A DNA stretch of 64,000 bases, from positions 1 to 64,000 of the IMG/VR virus record IMGVR_UViG_3300025913_000001, one strand, 5' to 3'. The translations under genes and the position numbers were made by a program. The notes beneath the pieces were generated by a model, which was not told where the DNA came from, ran no database searches, and worked only from the letters and a program-made list of their open reading frames with translations. This document shows, piece after piece, positions 1 through 6,656 of this stretch (the stretch's first letter is position 1; the number at the start of each line of letters is the position of its first letter). Source of the stretch: a virus.

Positions 1-142
1 ATATTACGGTGAAGTCGCTTTTACGGTCATGTCCCATGCTGTATGATTCCATTTTGCAGGTATCGATGAAGCGGCCTTGTTTCTTCTGTCCAAACGCCAA
101 TACTGGAAATGATATCAGCATGAATATGGTTATGATTTTCAT
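1..142 (-). CDS. Secreted small protein, C-terminus cut by window edge
   Basis: The frame opens with ATG at 142 and stays open to the left edge (47 codons). It starts with Lys, a hydrophobic run (IITIFMLISFPVLAFG) and then QKKQGRF, a typical signal peptide with likely cleavage around AFG/Q. The start overlaps the stop of the upstream zinc-ribbon gene in an ATGA, so the two are translationally coupled. Function unknown; an exported early phage protein is inferred. Confidence 0.6.
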   Translation of the reverse strand, partial: MKIITIFMLISFPVLAFGQKKQGRFIDTCKMESYSMGHDRKSDFTVI

Positions 143-360
143 ATATCTTCATCCTCATAATCGTTAAACAACACCCATGCAGTTGTATTGCCGGCATCGT
201 CTTGATCACCATCGCAACAAACTATTCCGCTTAATCCACATTCTACACATTGAGCGTTATCTCCGTCATGTGCATATCCGTTTTTTGCTGATGTAAGCAC
301 CTCTGCTGGTGCTCCGCATTTAGGACATTCATCTCCAAATTGTTGCCATTGTTTTTTCAT
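139..360 (-). CDS. Small zinc-ribbon protein
   Basis: 73 residues with two CxxC knuckles (CPKC near residues 12-15 and CVEC near 38-41) and a further CC pair, the usual spacing of a zinc ribbon. The C-terminus is acidic (NDYEDEDI). Both ends overlap neighbours by ATGA. Such phage proteins often bind nucleic acid or protein partners; the actual role is unknown. Confidence 0.65.
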   Translation of the reverse strand: MKKQWQQFGDECPKCGAPAEVLTSAKNGYAHDGDNAQCVECGLSGIVCCDGDQDDAGNTTAWVLFNDYEDEDI

Positions 361-623
361 TTCTCTATCTGTTTAAGTTTACTATGATCCAAAAATCCAA
401 TATGCCCGTTACCATTATGGTCGTACCACGTATAAACTGTATCTACGGGCTGTTTATTAACTGTATTAACTTTATCATAAGGCCAATATAACACACACGA
501 TATTATGCCTATAACGGCCAGTACGCACATGATAAAGTTTATCAGTGAAGCCCTGTTTTGCTTTTTGATATATGCTAAATGACGGTCTATTTCTGCTATT
601 TGTTGAGGTGTGTAATGGTTCAT
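357..623 (-). CDS. Single-pass membrane protein
   Basis: 88 residues with one clear hydrophobic segment (about residues 28-47, INFIMCVLAVIGIISCVLYW) preceded by a basic stretch, so an N-in topology with a short periplasmic tail is likely. It overlaps both neighbours by 4 bases. No family recognised; early phage membrane proteins of this size often act on host uptake or exclusion, but nothing here shows that. Confidence 0.6.
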   Translation of the reverse strand: MNHYTPQQIAEIDRHLAYIKKQNRASLINFIMCVLAVIGIISCVLYWPYDKVNTVNKQPVDTVYTWYDHNGNGHIGFLDHSKLKQIEK

Positions 624-1174
624 GGTTGTTTTATTTTAGCCCAACCCAAATTAATAATTTCGGCGCGTTGTAACGTGATTGGTTTGTTATCGTCGGATAG
701 ATAGGTGAACGGCAGTAAAATACCAATACGTAACATATAATTAAATGCAATTAGTAAATTTTGTTCGTCAACTTCATAACGGGTATAAATAACGCCATTA
801 TTAACTATACTGCACCTAAATATGCATTCTTGTTTTGGATTGGCACTTTTTATATGGGAATAATCTCGTATAACACTAAATCCATTTGGCTCTGTTAACT
901 CATTCGACACTATAGATAATTTACCTGCTTTTGCATAATTATTATCAACCAATAATTCAAACAAAAACATTTTTTCATCATCCGTCAATTGTTCTACTGA
1001 ACGAAGGCAAAGAGAGCAGTTATTATTGACTGCATCAGTTAGCGGTATTTTACCCATATCGTTTTCCAAACTCAGAATATAATTAATTTTCATTTCTGAA
1101 TATTCTTCATCTACAATTAGGTTTTCCCCTAAATATTGCGCAAAAAATAGCGCCTTTGCTTCTTGTAAATTCAT
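620..1174 (-). CDS. Hypothetical protein (184 aa)
   Basis: A soluble mixed alpha/beta sequence with two internal Cys close together (NCSLC, about residues 53-57) and no motif I recognise. It is coupled to the membrane protein gene downstream by a 4-base overlap and starts 4 bases after its upstream neighbour stops, so it belongs to the same leftward operon. Confidence 0.6.
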   Translation of the reverse strand: MNLQEAKALFFAQYLGENLIVDEEYSEMKINYILSLENDMGKIPLTDAVNNNCSLCLRSVEQLTDDEKMFLFELLVDNNYAKAGKLSIVSNELTEPNGFSVIRDYSHIKSANPKQECIFRCSIVNNGVIYTRYEVDEQNLLIAFNYMLRIGILLPFTYLSDDNKPITLQRAEIINLGWAKIKQP

Positions 1175-1177
1175 AAT

Positions 1178-1657
1178 CTAAAGGTTTTCTATTTGTTCAA
1201 TAACAGCAGCCGGTACGTTGGCTGCGGTGAGGATATCGGTGACAGTGGTTAATAAATGATGCTTGTATTTTCTAATCATAGCCTCATCTTCATTCCATGA
1301 TCTCTGACCTATTTCTTGGTTTAACTCACTTACAGTTTGTTCTATTATATTAGGATATTGTTTAAGACGATATATTTCTCGTGATTTTGGGCACGGCTTG
1401 TTTGCAAAGAACCCATCATTGTAATAGTCAATATCATTCCATCCATACATATCACTGTAATACTGTTTAACCAACTCAAATTTTATCCATCCATAATAAG
1501 CAGACTTCATATTAACTATCTCTTGCTGCTCATGTGAATCAGCCATTATAGCAGCGTCACCACGTGTCCAATTATCTGGTGGGCATTCTGTGCCGTATGG
1601 GTTTAATTGCTTCAAGTAAACTTGCCAATCTTTTTTTACTGCTATATACTTACTCAT
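1178..1657 (-). CDS. Hypothetical protein (159 aa)
   Basis: Rich in Trp and Tyr in its first two thirds (DWQVYLKQ, YYGWIKFELV, MYGWNDIDYYND) and helical at its C-terminus. Family not recognised. It overlaps the upstream 61-residue gene by 8 bases, which supports a shared transcript. Confidence 0.6.
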   Translation of the reverse strand: MSKYIAVKKDWQVYLKQLNPYGTECPPDNWTRGDAAIMADSHEQQEIVNMKSAYYGWIKFELVKQYYSDMYGWNDIDYYNDGFFANKPCPKSREIYRLKQYPNIIEQTVSELNQEIGQRSWNEDEAMIRKYKHHLLTTVTDILTAANVPAAVIEQIENL

Positions 1658-1835
1658 TGGTAAAAAGTTTAGATATACGGTTAGCTTTTTCTATTGCTGC
1701 CAATGCTGTAACAGTCCATTTATCGCTTTCTGGAAAATATACACTGTTAACGGGGTCACATATCCAACCCAACATCGTATCGCTGATGAATGGAAGTTTA
1801 CGCTTGAAATTTTCGAGTGGTGTTTCTTCTTTCAT
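1650..1835 (-). CDS. Hypothetical small protein (61 aa)
   Basis: A short soluble protein containing LGWICDPVNSVYFPESDKW. The start overlaps the stop of the RusA-like gene by one base (TAATG) and the end overlaps the next gene, the dense packing seen across this operon. No domain recognised. Confidence 0.5.
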   Translation of the reverse strand: MKEETPLENFKRKLPFISDTMLGWICDPVNSVYFPESDKWTVTALAAIEKANRISKLFTNE

Positions 1836-2635
1836 TATCTGTAATTTTTAATCAGTTCAACTTCGAGCCTTACTTCTTCTTCGGTTTGGACATATTCCGT
1901 GAAGTGATAATTGCCGCAGATAATCTCTTGGCAATCTTCAGGCAATATCCGCTTCTTCATAATGTCCTGTATAACCTTTATCCACAAGCCACGGTTGTCG
2001 TTGTCTAAGTTCTTAGCCTCACGCATAATGTAAAAGCCTACCTTCAAAGTTAAACCAGTTTCTTCAACTTGCGACAATTCGGTAAACCACGGCTCAAGGT
2101 ACTTGTGCATCTTGTCGATGTAGTTCATCCTTGCCATATCCTTGATGCGCCCGTTATATATATCTTGACCGTTAACTCTCCAATATCTCGGCTCACCTGC
2201 TTTATTCTTGTTGCTTGGGATAACGGTCCCAGTTAAATCAGTAAGGTATCCTTTTTCGCTCCATATAAGGCTTCCAGAGGCAATATCTTTCTGTAATTGG
2301 ATAGTTAGCTTAGGTGTAGCGTAATTCTTCTTATACGGCTTTATTTTCTGCCGTTGTGCTATGACTATGCGCTCAGTAAACGGCTTTATGGTTAGGTGGA
2401 AAACGGTGGTTGGTCTAATAACAGATGGTGCGAACCATAAACCAGTTTCCTTGTATGTTTTAAACAGTTGTTCGGGTGATTGCTTGGGTATCTCCATATT
2501 GTCAAACACAAGGTGGTTTAACGTGCTTCCATCATAAGCAGATGGCGTTACCTCTTTGTAAGGTATCTTTCCCCACCAGACATCAAGTCCGTCCTTATCC
2601 CCGTTAACTATAGCTTTGAGCTTGTCCCGTTTCAT
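1835..2635 (-). CDS. RusA-like Holliday-junction resolvase
   Basis: The C-terminal part (about residues 211-235 of 266) reads DNDNRG...IQDIM...RILPEDCQEI, matching the RusA pattern in which Asp residues in a D-x-D-N loop and a later I-x-x-D/E-D bind Mg2+ at the junction-cleaving site. RusA proteins cut Holliday junctions during recombination-dependent replication and clear branches before packaging. An N-terminal extension of about 130 residues makes it roughly twice the usual length. I chose ATG 2635 because it overlaps the upstream stop as ATGA; an in-frame ATG at 2656 would lie inside that gene. Distant homology, so moderately sure. Confidence 0.6.
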   Translation of the reverse strand: MKRDKLKAIVNGDKDGLDVWWGKIPYKEVTPSAYDGSTLNHLVFDNMEIPKQSPEQLFKTYKETGLWFAPSVIRPTTVFHLTIKPFTERIVIAQRQKIKPYKKNYATPKLTIQLQKDIASGSLIWSEKGYLTDLTGTVIPSNKNKAGEPRYWRVNGQDIYNGRIKDMARMNYIDKMHKYLEPWFTELSQVEETGLTLKVGFYIMREAKNLDNDNRGLWIKVIQDIMKKRILPEDCQEIICGNYHFTEYVQTEEEVRLEVELIKNYR

Positions 2636-3108
2636 AATAGTTCGGGATTTTGCCAAATATTACCTATTACTTCAAAACTTTCCTCGTGTATGCCCCTTTC
2701 GTTCATCATACACAACTCCATGAATGAACTTTCACCCTCACTTGCTCCATATCCGGTATATCCTTCCCAATGTTCACCTTTAATAGCCTCTAATCCCCAT
2801 CCAAAAGCACCAATCTTAACAACGCCTATCAATGAATGTTCAGCCTCTTTAAAACCTTCTAAACCACCACCAGCGTAGAAATAATGGAACTTAACAATAT
2901 CATCTTCAAATATGGGTTTGTTCTCCCATTGCTCAAATGGCACACATTCCATGATAACCACATCATCCATTTCACTACCATTAAAACAGTTAGTACCGGG
3001 ATTTACGCCATCAAAAATATCTTCGGTTACAAAGTCCTTGCCTAATCCATAAACGTCGAACATACGCTGTGTGGGCTTGTGGTATGCCTTGTATTTAAAT
3101 TCTTTCAT
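2632..3108 (-). CDS. YopX-family protein
   Basis: Begins KEFKYKAYHKPTQRMFDVY and ends SFEVIGNIWQNPELL, the hallmarks of the YopX family (an N-terminal strand pair with R/K-A-Y/W and a C-terminal V-I-G-N-I-x-x-N-P-E-L-L). The middle holds FEDDIVKFHY, the family's E-G-D-I-V strand. YopX proteins are common in phage early regions; their biochemical role is unknown. Related to the next gene upstream, suggesting an old duplication. Confidence 0.8.
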   Translation of the reverse strand: MKEFKYKAYHKPTQRMFDVYGLGKDFVTEDIFDGVNPGTNCFNGSEMDDVVIMECVPFEQWENKPIFEDDIVKFHYFYAGGGLEGFKEAEHSLIGVVKIGAFGWGLEAIKGEHWEGYTGYGASEGESSFMELCMMNERGIHEESFEVIGNIWQNPELL

Positions 3109-3120
3109 AATACGTAATGA

Positions 3121-3612
3121 TTAAAATGGATAGCCCATATCTTCGTGAATGGGTAACAAGTCTTTGTTTTCAAAGATATTGCCAAGTACTTCAATACGAC
3201 CGTGTGTGCCGTAATGTAACGAACAATTAGTCCATTCGCAATATCTTCTATCATCATATAGGCTTATATAAAATGATGGCGCACTATAAACAATTGTGCC
3301 AACTTGTGAAATACTTATCAAGTAATCTTCAATAGTAATATCGGGGTCAGTGTTTGACGGCCAGTCAGTGTAAAGTATCCTACAAATATCTCCTTCGTAA
3401 ATCTCAACTCCGTTACGGTCTTTCATGCCAGTGAATTGTGTGATTTTGAGGTTTAATAATCTGTCAAGACCGCTAATCCCTTCAACAGGATTTTCGGCAA
3501 TCATAATCTCTAATCCGCTGAAAACCGTTACCTCTCCAATAATTGAAAAACCTGTCGCTAAGAATTTGTTAGTAGGCTCATCAAAAGCCCTGAATTTTAT
3601 TTCTCTTGTCAT
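3121..3612 (-). CDS. YopX-family protein
   Basis: A clear YopX member: MTREIKFRAFDEPTNKF at the start, the central FTGMKDRNGVEIYEGDICRI, and RIEVLGNIFENKDLL near the end. The ATG at 3612 is preferred over an in-frame ATG at 3672, because the extra 20 residues run through the promoter-like element and are unlike the family, whose members begin M-R-E-I-K-F-R. It is the first gene behind that promoter and ends DMGYPF. Confidence 0.85.
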   Translation of the reverse strand: MTREIKFRAFDEPTNKFLATGFSIIGEVTVFSGLEIMIAENPVEGISGLDRLLNLKITQFTGMKDRNGVEIYEGDICRILYTDWPSNTDPDITIEDYLISISQVGTIVYSAPSFYISLYDDRRYCEWTNCSLHYGTHGRIEVLGNIFENKDLLPIHEDMGYPF

Positions 3613-3624
3613 TGTAAATTGGTG

Positions 3625-3700
3625 TTTGGTAATTTCCTTCTGTAAAAGTATAAACAATTTTTGTATATACAAGTATTTTTATAAAATAAATATTATCAAG
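3625..3700 (-). promoter_or_regulatory. Leftward promoter with shared palindrome and leader box
   Basis: On the minus strand the 12-base palindrome TTGTATATACAA (core 3662-3671) follows a weak -7-like AATACTTG (3670-3677), with CTTG 19 bases upstream (3697-3700). The leader contains AAGGAAATTACCAAA (3625-3639), about 27 bases before ATG 3612. The same pair of elements recurs near 9.95/10.17 and 13.37/13.41 kb. Confidence 0.55.
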
Positions 3701-4016
3701 CCTCAACCTTCCCCTTAACCTCCGCTAAAAACATCTGTACATCTTCCTGATTACAGGATGCCAATAGCTTAAACGCTTCGTGTAACTCGCAATAATAGTC
3801 GATCACGTAATCGTCGCTTTTCACTTGATTAGCGACCTTGTTTAAGTGTTGGATGACGGTGTTAGCGTCAGACTTAATACGTTTGGCTAAGACCCTGATT
3901 TGGGGTGACAGGGCATTTACTCCTTCGCAATACGTTTCATGCTCAATCTTGATGAGATTAGCCAGAGCGTACATAAAGTTTAACGCTATTAAAAGTTCCT
4001 CTTGTTGTTTGTTCAT
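3696..4016 (-). CDS. Hypothetical helical protein (106 aa)
   Basis: Predominantly helical, with heptad-like spacing of Leu and Ala; no domain recognised. It is the first gene behind a -7-like box and has one of the better ribosome sites in the window (AAAGGAGAATATT before ATG). Confidence 0.6.
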   Translation of the reverse strand: MNKQQEELLIALNFMYALANLIKIEHETYCEGVNALSPQIRVLAKRIKSDANTVIQHLNKVANQVKSDDYVIDYYCELHEAFKLLASCNQEDVQMFLAEVKGKVEA

Positions 4017-4053
4017 AATATTCTCCTTTAAACTGTTATAGTCTATTCAAAAG

Positions 4054-4061
4054 CAAACATA
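4054..4061 (-). promoter_or_regulatory. -7 box TATGTTTG for the 106-aa gene
   Basis: TATGTTTG fits TAnnTTTG and lies 38 bases before ATG 4016, followed by a good AAGGAG ribosome site. The -33 element is poor (TTGG about 23 bases upstream). Confidence 0.45.
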
Positions 4062-4081
4062 CTGTAGGGTATATAAGGTAA

Positions 4082-4855
4082 CTACCAATATTGATTATCG
4101 TAGTAACTTACTCCTTTAGGTTTATTTGCTGCAACAACTGAACTTTTGAAGTCAACTAAGTGTGGCTGTTGAGCCAAAACGTAGTAATAAACTCCTGTTT
4201 GCTTGTCAAATCTGATATTTGGCCGATTTAATTGCAGACAATCTCTAAATACTTGCTTGGTGATATTCACTCTGTTTTGTGTAAGAGTTAAACCGTAGCC
4301 TTTCATGCTGCGGAGTATATCGTAAGTGGTAGATAGTGGTCTGTCAAATAATTTGGCCGCAGATCGGATTGATAAGGTTACTTGTTCGTTCAGTTTGTGT
4401 TTTAGGTATGGCTGATTATATTGGACTGCTTCACAAGATACGTTCCCTTTTTTTACGTTTGAAGCTTTGAACTTAATTGCTCTTACCTGTTGCTTTATGT
4501 TGTGTTTGATTATGGCGTGGTATAGAAATGGTTTGGCATCCGCAACACGCACCTCGACACTATTTTTATGCTTGAATGCCTTCTTATCAGCGTTGTGACT
4601 TCTTAGGCGAAGGTTGTTACCCTCGTAGTAAGCTAATTTTAAGCGAATGGCGGCTTGTAACAGTTTATTAAACTTACTGGCGGATATACCGCAAAGTTTT
4701 CTGTAATTCGCCGTACGGGCTTTAAAATTAAGTAGTATCGGGTGCTTGTGCTGTGCGGATAGCGTTTTTACAAATAAGTAAGTGGTTGCGTAGTCGTGAC
4801 CTTGTTGGGCTACGGTGTAACATCCTCTCTCGCTTATAAGTAAAAATCCTGCCAT
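4082..4855 (-). CDS. Winged-helix-like DNA-binding protein behind a structured leader
   Basis: 257 basic residues. The stretch LSIRSAAKLFDRPLSTTYDILRSMKGYGL (about residues 161-189) reads as a helix-turn-helix followed by a wing, and an earlier one (RKLCGISASKFNKLLQAAIRLKLAYYEGNNLRLR) looks like a second, so a tandem winged-helix initiator or regulator is plausible. A consensus promoter about 150 bases upstream and a 13-bp stem in the leader suggest post-transcriptional or autogenous control. It could be a replication initiator; the family is not recognised. Confidence 0.5.
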   Translation of the reverse strand: MAGFLLISERGCYTVAQQGHDYATTYLFVKTLSAQHKHPILLNFKARTANYRKLCGISASKFNKLLQAAIRLKLAYYEGNNLRLRSHNADKKAFKHKNSVEVRVADAKPFLYHAIIKHNIKQQVRAIKFKASNVKKGNVSCEAVQYNQPYLKHKLNEQVTLSIRSAAKLFDRPLSTTYDILRSMKGYGLTLTQNRVNITKQVFRDCLQLNRPNIRFDKQTGVYYYVLAQQPHLVDFKSSVVAANKPKGVSYYDNQYW

Positions 4856-4864
4856 CTTTAGATT

Positions 4865-5003
4865 GTTAAGCGTCCTCTGGCAGGGGATATCTTTTTGTAA
4901 TTCGCTTTACTCTCGTGATGACAGGATTACCTGTATATACTTTGGAGGTGGGATAAACAATGTGCTGTCCCCTGCCAGAGAAAGCGTTTGTTTAACGTTT
5001 TAC
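4865..5003 (-). promoter_or_regulatory. Structured 5' leader with 13-bp stem
   Basis: Two perfectly complementary 13-mers, CTCTGGCAGGGGA at 4875-4887 and its complement at 4968-4980, close an 80-base loop that itself contains a smaller hairpin (ACAGG-ATTA-CCTGT, 4921-4934). GTTAA/TTAAC lie outside the stem. The whole element is between a predicted start site near 5003 and ATG 4855. It contains no open frame worth calling. Its role is unknown: riboregulator, autogenous binding site or separate small RNA. Confidence 0.55.
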
Positions 5004-5007
5004 TCTC

Positions 5008-5038
5008 CAAAGATAGTAACCTTATCTGATATTTCAAA
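5008..5038 (-). promoter_or_regulatory. Consensus Bacteroidota promoter
   Basis: On the minus strand TTTG (5035-5038), 19 bases, then TATCTTTG (5008-5015): both elements are exact. The predicted start near 5003 gives the winged-helix gene a leader of about 148 bases. Confidence 0.65.
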
Positions 5039-5068
5039 GAACGATTGGCATTGCACCAATTAATATTT

Positions 5069-5260
5069 TTACATTATCGGGTGTTCGCCCAAAAGTTGCT
5101 TCTTTAAGTTTTCAAGTGTGCCTGTTTGGTAGCCTACTATTTGCCACGCTTTAAACGGATTGTCGTTGTGTTCTTCTTTCTTAGAATATTCCACGGCGTT
5201 ATCTATTTGCCGTATAAGCCGTTTAATATCTTCTATTGATATTTGTTTAATCTTTGCCAT
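5069..5260 (-). CDS. Hypothetical helical protein (63 aa)
   Basis: A short charged helical protein (IEDIKRLIRQIDNAVEYSKKEEHND). The start overlaps the upstream gene by 14 bases. No family recognised. It ends just before the promoter of the winged-helix gene. Confidence 0.55.
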   Translation of the reverse strand: MAKIKQISIEDIKRLIRQIDNAVEYSKKEEHNDNPFKAWQIVGYQTGTLENLKKQLLGEHPIM

Positions 5261-5501
5261 CTTCTTTTTGTTTAGATGCCATCATAGCCATTCCAAATGC
5301 CATAACGATATCTGATTTATTAAAAATAATATGCGGATATCTACCTGCTATTTTCTGAGCTATAGTTAAATGGCCTGTTTTAAGGCACTCATTGTAAATG
5401 CGCTTTACTCTTACCCAAAATGGTGATTGAGATTGAGTACCCGAATATTGTTTTAATTCGTTAAGTAGTCCCGCTGAAAATATTGTTGCTCCTACGTCCA
5501 T
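5247..5501 (-). CDS. Hypothetical protein (84 aa)
   Basis: A small soluble protein with PFWVRVKRIYNECLKTG and a Met-rich helix (MAFGMAMMAS). A GGGGGAG ribosome site lies just before the start, inside the tail of the upstream 35-codon gene. Function unknown. Confidence 0.6.
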   Translation of the reverse strand: MDVGATIFSAGLLNELKQYSGTQSQSPFWVRVKRIYNECLKTGHLTIAQKIAGRYPHIIFNKSDIVMAFGMAMMASKQKEDGKD

Positions 5502-5503
5502 TT

Positions 5504-5611
5504 TTACTCCCCCTCTTTCTCTTTGCTGTCCAATAGTTTAATCTCTTTGGCGATCACCGGGCGTATTTTGTCGCCCACCTTAATCTTGTGCTTCTTTATC
5601 CCTGCTGCCAT
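5504..5611 (-). CDS. Very small basic protein (35 aa)
   Basis: ATG at 5611 opens a frame encoding MAAGIKKHKIKVGDKI and onward to TAA at 5504-5506, two bases before the next start. It fills an otherwise empty gap between tightly packed genes and its tail supplies the next gene's ribosome site. Highly charged (K/E-rich); function unknown. Confidence 0.45.
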   Translation of the reverse strand: MAAGIKKHKIKVGDKIRPVIAKEIKLLDSKEKEGE

Positions 5612-5636
5612 GCTTGGCGTTATTCTGAATGGGTAA

Positions 5637-6023
5637 TTAACTGATAGTTTCTCTTTCTTCATATTCTTTGTATTTATCGAGGTATTTCTTAAACTCTTTA
5701 TCGTGTGTGTCGCTCAGGTTATCGTACATGGTTAAGCCGTATATAACGGTGCTATGGTCACGGTGTCCTATCATTACACCTATCTGCTTTAACGTTAGTC
5801 GTGTTCGGTATTTAAGCTCGTGGCAAACAATAAAACGTATCATCACTAATTCCTGTTTCCTACTTAATGATTTAATCTGCCATGTTTCAACATCAAAAGC
5901 CTTTGCTATGCCGTTGAATATCTTGTCTGCAATATCAGGCTCATCAAGTTTGTACTCTTTGAGGAAACGCCTCTTGGGTAAGATGCTCAATCCTGCGTAT
6001 ATCTGCGGTTCTAAGAGCATCAT
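5637..6023 (-). CDS. DnaA domain IV-like origin-binding protein
   Basis: Residues about 48-100 match DnaA domain IV: the helices SRKQELVMIRFIVCHEL, LTLKQIGVMIG and the signature GHRDHSTVIYGL (86-97), close to the DnaA box-binding G-x-R-D-H-S-T-V. The AAA+ domain is absent, so it could bind DnaA boxes without ATP-dependent oligomerisation. In phages such stand-alone domains may recruit or block host initiation. It overlaps the downstream frame's organisation tightly (ATGATG start region at 6018-6023). Confidence 0.8.
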   Translation of the reverse strand: MMLLEPQIYAGLSILPKRRFLKEYKLDEPDIADKIFNGIAKAFDVETWQIKSLSRKQELVMIRFIVCHELKYRTRLTLKQIGVMIGHRDHSTVIYGLTMYDNLSDTHDKEFKKYLDKYKEYEERETIS

Positions 6024-6298
6024 ACCGCCGCCTCCTGTTCCTCACCTGCAAAGCTGTGTCCGGCTTTCTTAGCCTCTGTTTCAAGGTGGGTGAATAGTTC
6101 GCCTAAACAAACGTGAACTTGCTTTAGGAAACGGTAATCGGTCGAGGTGATACATTTACCACATTCGCTTGTTTCTCCTTTACCAACCTCGCAAAAGGCT
6201 AATTGGGTTATGGCGTTGTTGATGATTGTTACCTCGAACTTACCATCGTTATCGTTGTGCCATGTAAGTACGTGTTTTATCTCGCGGTTAATTTCCAT
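6020..6298 (-). CDS. Hypothetical protein (92 aa)
   Basis: A small protein with three Cys (FCEVGKGETSECGKCITS) that could bind a metal, and a helical C-terminus. It overlaps the DnaA-like gene by 4 bases. Not recognised. Confidence 0.6.
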   Translation of the reverse strand: MEINREIKHVLTWHNDNDGKFEVTIINNAITQLAFCEVGKGETSECGKCITSTDYRFLKQVHVCLGELFTHLETEAKKAGHSFAGEEQEAAV

Positions 6299-6300
6299 GA

Positions 6301-6654
6301 TTAAATACTTTTAAGGATATGATTTAATGCCCAATATTCAGGATTGAAAAAAGAGTTTATCGTATCGTTTATTGAAAATAGGCAAGTAATAAAAAGAATA
6401 AAAAAAACGATGGCACATAGTGTCATTGGAATAGAGGCAAATTCATCTAATTCATAATAAACCCCATAGTCCTTGCTAAACCTTACATGAAGTTTAAACA
6501 ATACTATGCCAAATAATGACACAAAAACATACTCTATTAAATTGCCTATTCCGTTTATAAACGCTTGGTGTACCAATACATGCCATAAATAGGTGACAGT
6601 TGTGCCAAGCTTGTCTGCCATTGATTGTAATAGTTTAGTGACTTGATTGTCCAT
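6301..6654 (-). CDS. Two-pass membrane protein
   Basis: 117 residues with hydrophobic segments at about 40-57 (YVFVSLFGIVLFKL) and 75-95 (IPMTLCAIVFFILFITCLFSI). It lies between replication and recombination genes with 2-base spacing on both sides. Function unknown; size and topology would also fit a holin-like protein, but the early location argues against that. Confidence 0.55.
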   Translation of the reverse strand: MDNQVTKLLQSMADKLGTTVTYLWHVLVHQAFINGIGNLIEYVFVSLFGIVLFKLHVRFSKDYGVYYELDEFASIPMTLCAIVFFILFITCLFSINDTINSFFNPEYWALNHILKSI

Positions 6655-6656
6655 GA

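Noticed and set aside
2656-2656. Upstream ATG for the RusA-like gene
   Set aside because: It lies inside the preceding YopX gene; ATG 2635 forms the ATGA overlap seen throughout the operon.
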